A stretch of DNA of 8,088 bases from DATKMS01 sp041497995. Its GTDB lineage: Bacteria; Desulfobacterota; Binatia; HRBIN30. Location: the NCBI GenBank assembly GCA_041497995.1, contig JBGQHM010000305.1, positions 1-8,088 on the forward strand. The letters run 5' to 3'. A program made the translations under genes and the position numbers. Below, piece after piece: positions 7,395 to 8,088 of this stretch (its first letter is position 1; each line of letters opens with the position of its first letter). The notes under the pieces are model-generated. The model saw only the letters and a program-made list of their open reading frames with translations, did not search any database and was not told where the DNA came from.

Positions 7395-8087
7395 TTAGAA
7401 GCACCCAGCCTTCGCCCTGATGTTCTGGACCCACCCATGGATGTTGAGGATCTTCTGGGTGAGTTCGTTGTGAGTCTGAGCGTTGATCGTGCCACGGACT
7501 AAGCCGAGATCGATGGCCCGCTGCTCACACACGGTGACCCGGTCTTTCCGCTTCTCGGCAGTGCAGATCGTCTTCGAAGACGCTGGCACTCCATTAGGAT
7601 TCGCTTGCCCCGCCAACTTCAGAGCTTTGGCAATATGGCGCTTCAAGCGGTTCGAGGTCCGATTCACCGGCAGTGCGGAGATCTCCTGCGCGAGGTGATC
7701 GAGGTTGCACTCCTGTGACTGCAGCATGCCCTCTAGTGTCTGGAGTGCCACTGATGGCTCGTAGCAGCAATGTGTCGAACAGCCATCGAGTGCGTCGATT
7801 GCACCGTTGGGCTTGTCATTGGACCCGTCGTCACACTGCTCGTTGATCTGGCCAGACCCTGCCGGATAGGTGGCGGTCGTTCCGTCACCGCAGGACGCGG
7901 CCTTGCAAGTAGTGAGACACGCATCGAGGTTGCTAAGGTTCCCGTCATCACACTCCTCGATGGGGGTGCTGGTGTTACCGTCGTCGAGAGCCTCACCGTC
8001 TCCACAGGTATTGAATGCACACTTGCTGGTGCAGTCTACGTTGCCGGGTCCGCCGTTACCCGGGGTACCATTGGCGGGCATTCCGTT
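7395..8087 (-). CDS. Cysteine-rich protein with Myxococcus-type disulfide repeats (DUF4215-like), 5' partial
   Basis: The C-terminal 230 residues are visible; the frame is open to the right window edge, and the ATG at 8081 is probably internal because the N-G-x-P-x repeat continues upstream of it. Order, counting from the first visible residue: Asn/Gly/Pro-rich linker 1-16; cysteine-rich repeats 19-108 with C-x3-C-x4-CGDG, ECDDGN, C-x3-C-x4-CGDG, QCDDG and C-x3-CC; and a helix-rich C-terminal region about 110-230 with four more cysteines (127, 175, 187, 229), ending in Cys-Phe. In all 15 cysteines are visible. The repeats fit the Myxococcus cysteine-rich repeat family (consensus CGDG...E-x-CDDGN...D-x-C...C), known in exported or surface proteins; the signal peptide would lie off-window. 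The spacing between CGDG and CDDG (14-16 residues) is longer than I expect for the family. I do not recognise the C-terminal region, and no C-terminal sorting signal is present. A strong terminator follows. Confidence 0.8.
   Translation of the reverse strand, partial: NGMPANGTPGNGGPGNVDCTSKCAFNTCGDGEALDDGNTSTPIEECDDGNLSNLDACLTTCKAASCGDGTTATYPAGSGQINEQCDDGSNDKPNGAIDALDGCSTHCCYEPSVALQTLEGMLQSQECNLDHLAQEISALPVNRTSNRLKRHIAKALKLAGQANPNGVPASSKTICTAEKRKDRVTVCEQRAIDLGLVRGTINAQTHNELTQKILNIHGWVQNIRAKAGCF
8043..8087 (-). repeat. Pentapeptide N-G-x-P-x tandem repeat inside the cysteine-rich protein
   Basis: Three consecutive 15-nt units on the minus strand (8087-8073, 8072-8058, 8057-8043) encode NGMPA, NGTPG and NGGPG, followed by another Asn. 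The array reaches the window edge and may continue. The bases differ more than the peptides do, at third and variable positions, so the peptide pattern seems to be kept. It probably forms a flexible spacer before the disulfide repeats. Confidence 0.6.
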
Positions 8088-8088
8088 G

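Noticed and set aside
7655..7670. N-R-T sequon in the C-terminal region of the cysteine-rich protein as a glycosylation site
   Set aside because: A single three-residue match occurs readily by chance, and no oligosaccharyltransferase is seen here; the GT-C genes do not resemble PglB or STT3.
7820..7990. D-D-G-N motifs read as calcium-binding (dockerin or thrombospondin type 3) loops
   Set aside because: The cysteine spacing and CGDG...CDDGN order fit the Myxococcus disulfide repeat better, and the full D-x-D-x-D calcium loop is not present.

Overview
The window is GC-rich bacterial DNA, almost entirely coding. It is dominated by four large multi-pass membrane proteins of the GT-C glycosyltransferase fold, the family that takes sugar from a polyprenyl-phosphate carrier on the outer face of the membrane. 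A fifth, partial gene encodes a secreted-type cysteine-rich protein with CGDG...CDDGN disulfide repeats of the kind abundant in Myxococcota and related deltaproteobacterial lineages such as Binatota. That repeat family, the GC richness and the palindromic MITE/REP-like element make such an organism the best guess. No marker gene settles it.

Layout. Positions 2-1171 (+): 3' part of a GT39/PMT_2-like glycosyltransferase, cut by the window edge. Positions 1238-3562 (+): a 774-residue GT-C-like protein with an extra N-terminal membrane module and a Pro/Ala-rich linker. A 57-bp convergent junction (3563-3619) holds small hairpins. Positions 3620-5395 (-): a TMTC-like protein (DUF1736-type membrane core plus C-terminal TPRs). 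Positions 5479-5601: a 123-bp near-perfect inverted repeat with nested palindromes, probably a MITE, whose right end touches the stop codon of the next gene. Positions 5601-7268 (-): a second PMT_2/ArnT-like glycosyltransferase. Positions 7332-7372: a strong intrinsic terminator. Positions 7395-8087 (-): C-terminal part of the cysteine-rich repeat protein, running off the window.

How they may work together. The two plus-strand genes and the two minus-strand GT-C genes form convergent pairs. No nucleotide-sugar (cytoplasmic) glycosyltransferase, flippase or polymerase is visible here. The genes fit surface glycan or protein glycosylation that uses lipid-linked sugars, but donor and acceptor cannot be read from sequence. 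The adjacent cysteine-rich exported protein is a conceivable acceptor, but a strong terminator separates it from the glycosyltransferase genes, so the link is conjecture. No tRNA, rRNA, CRISPR array or transposase gene was found, and no stretch over 300 bases lacks a gene.
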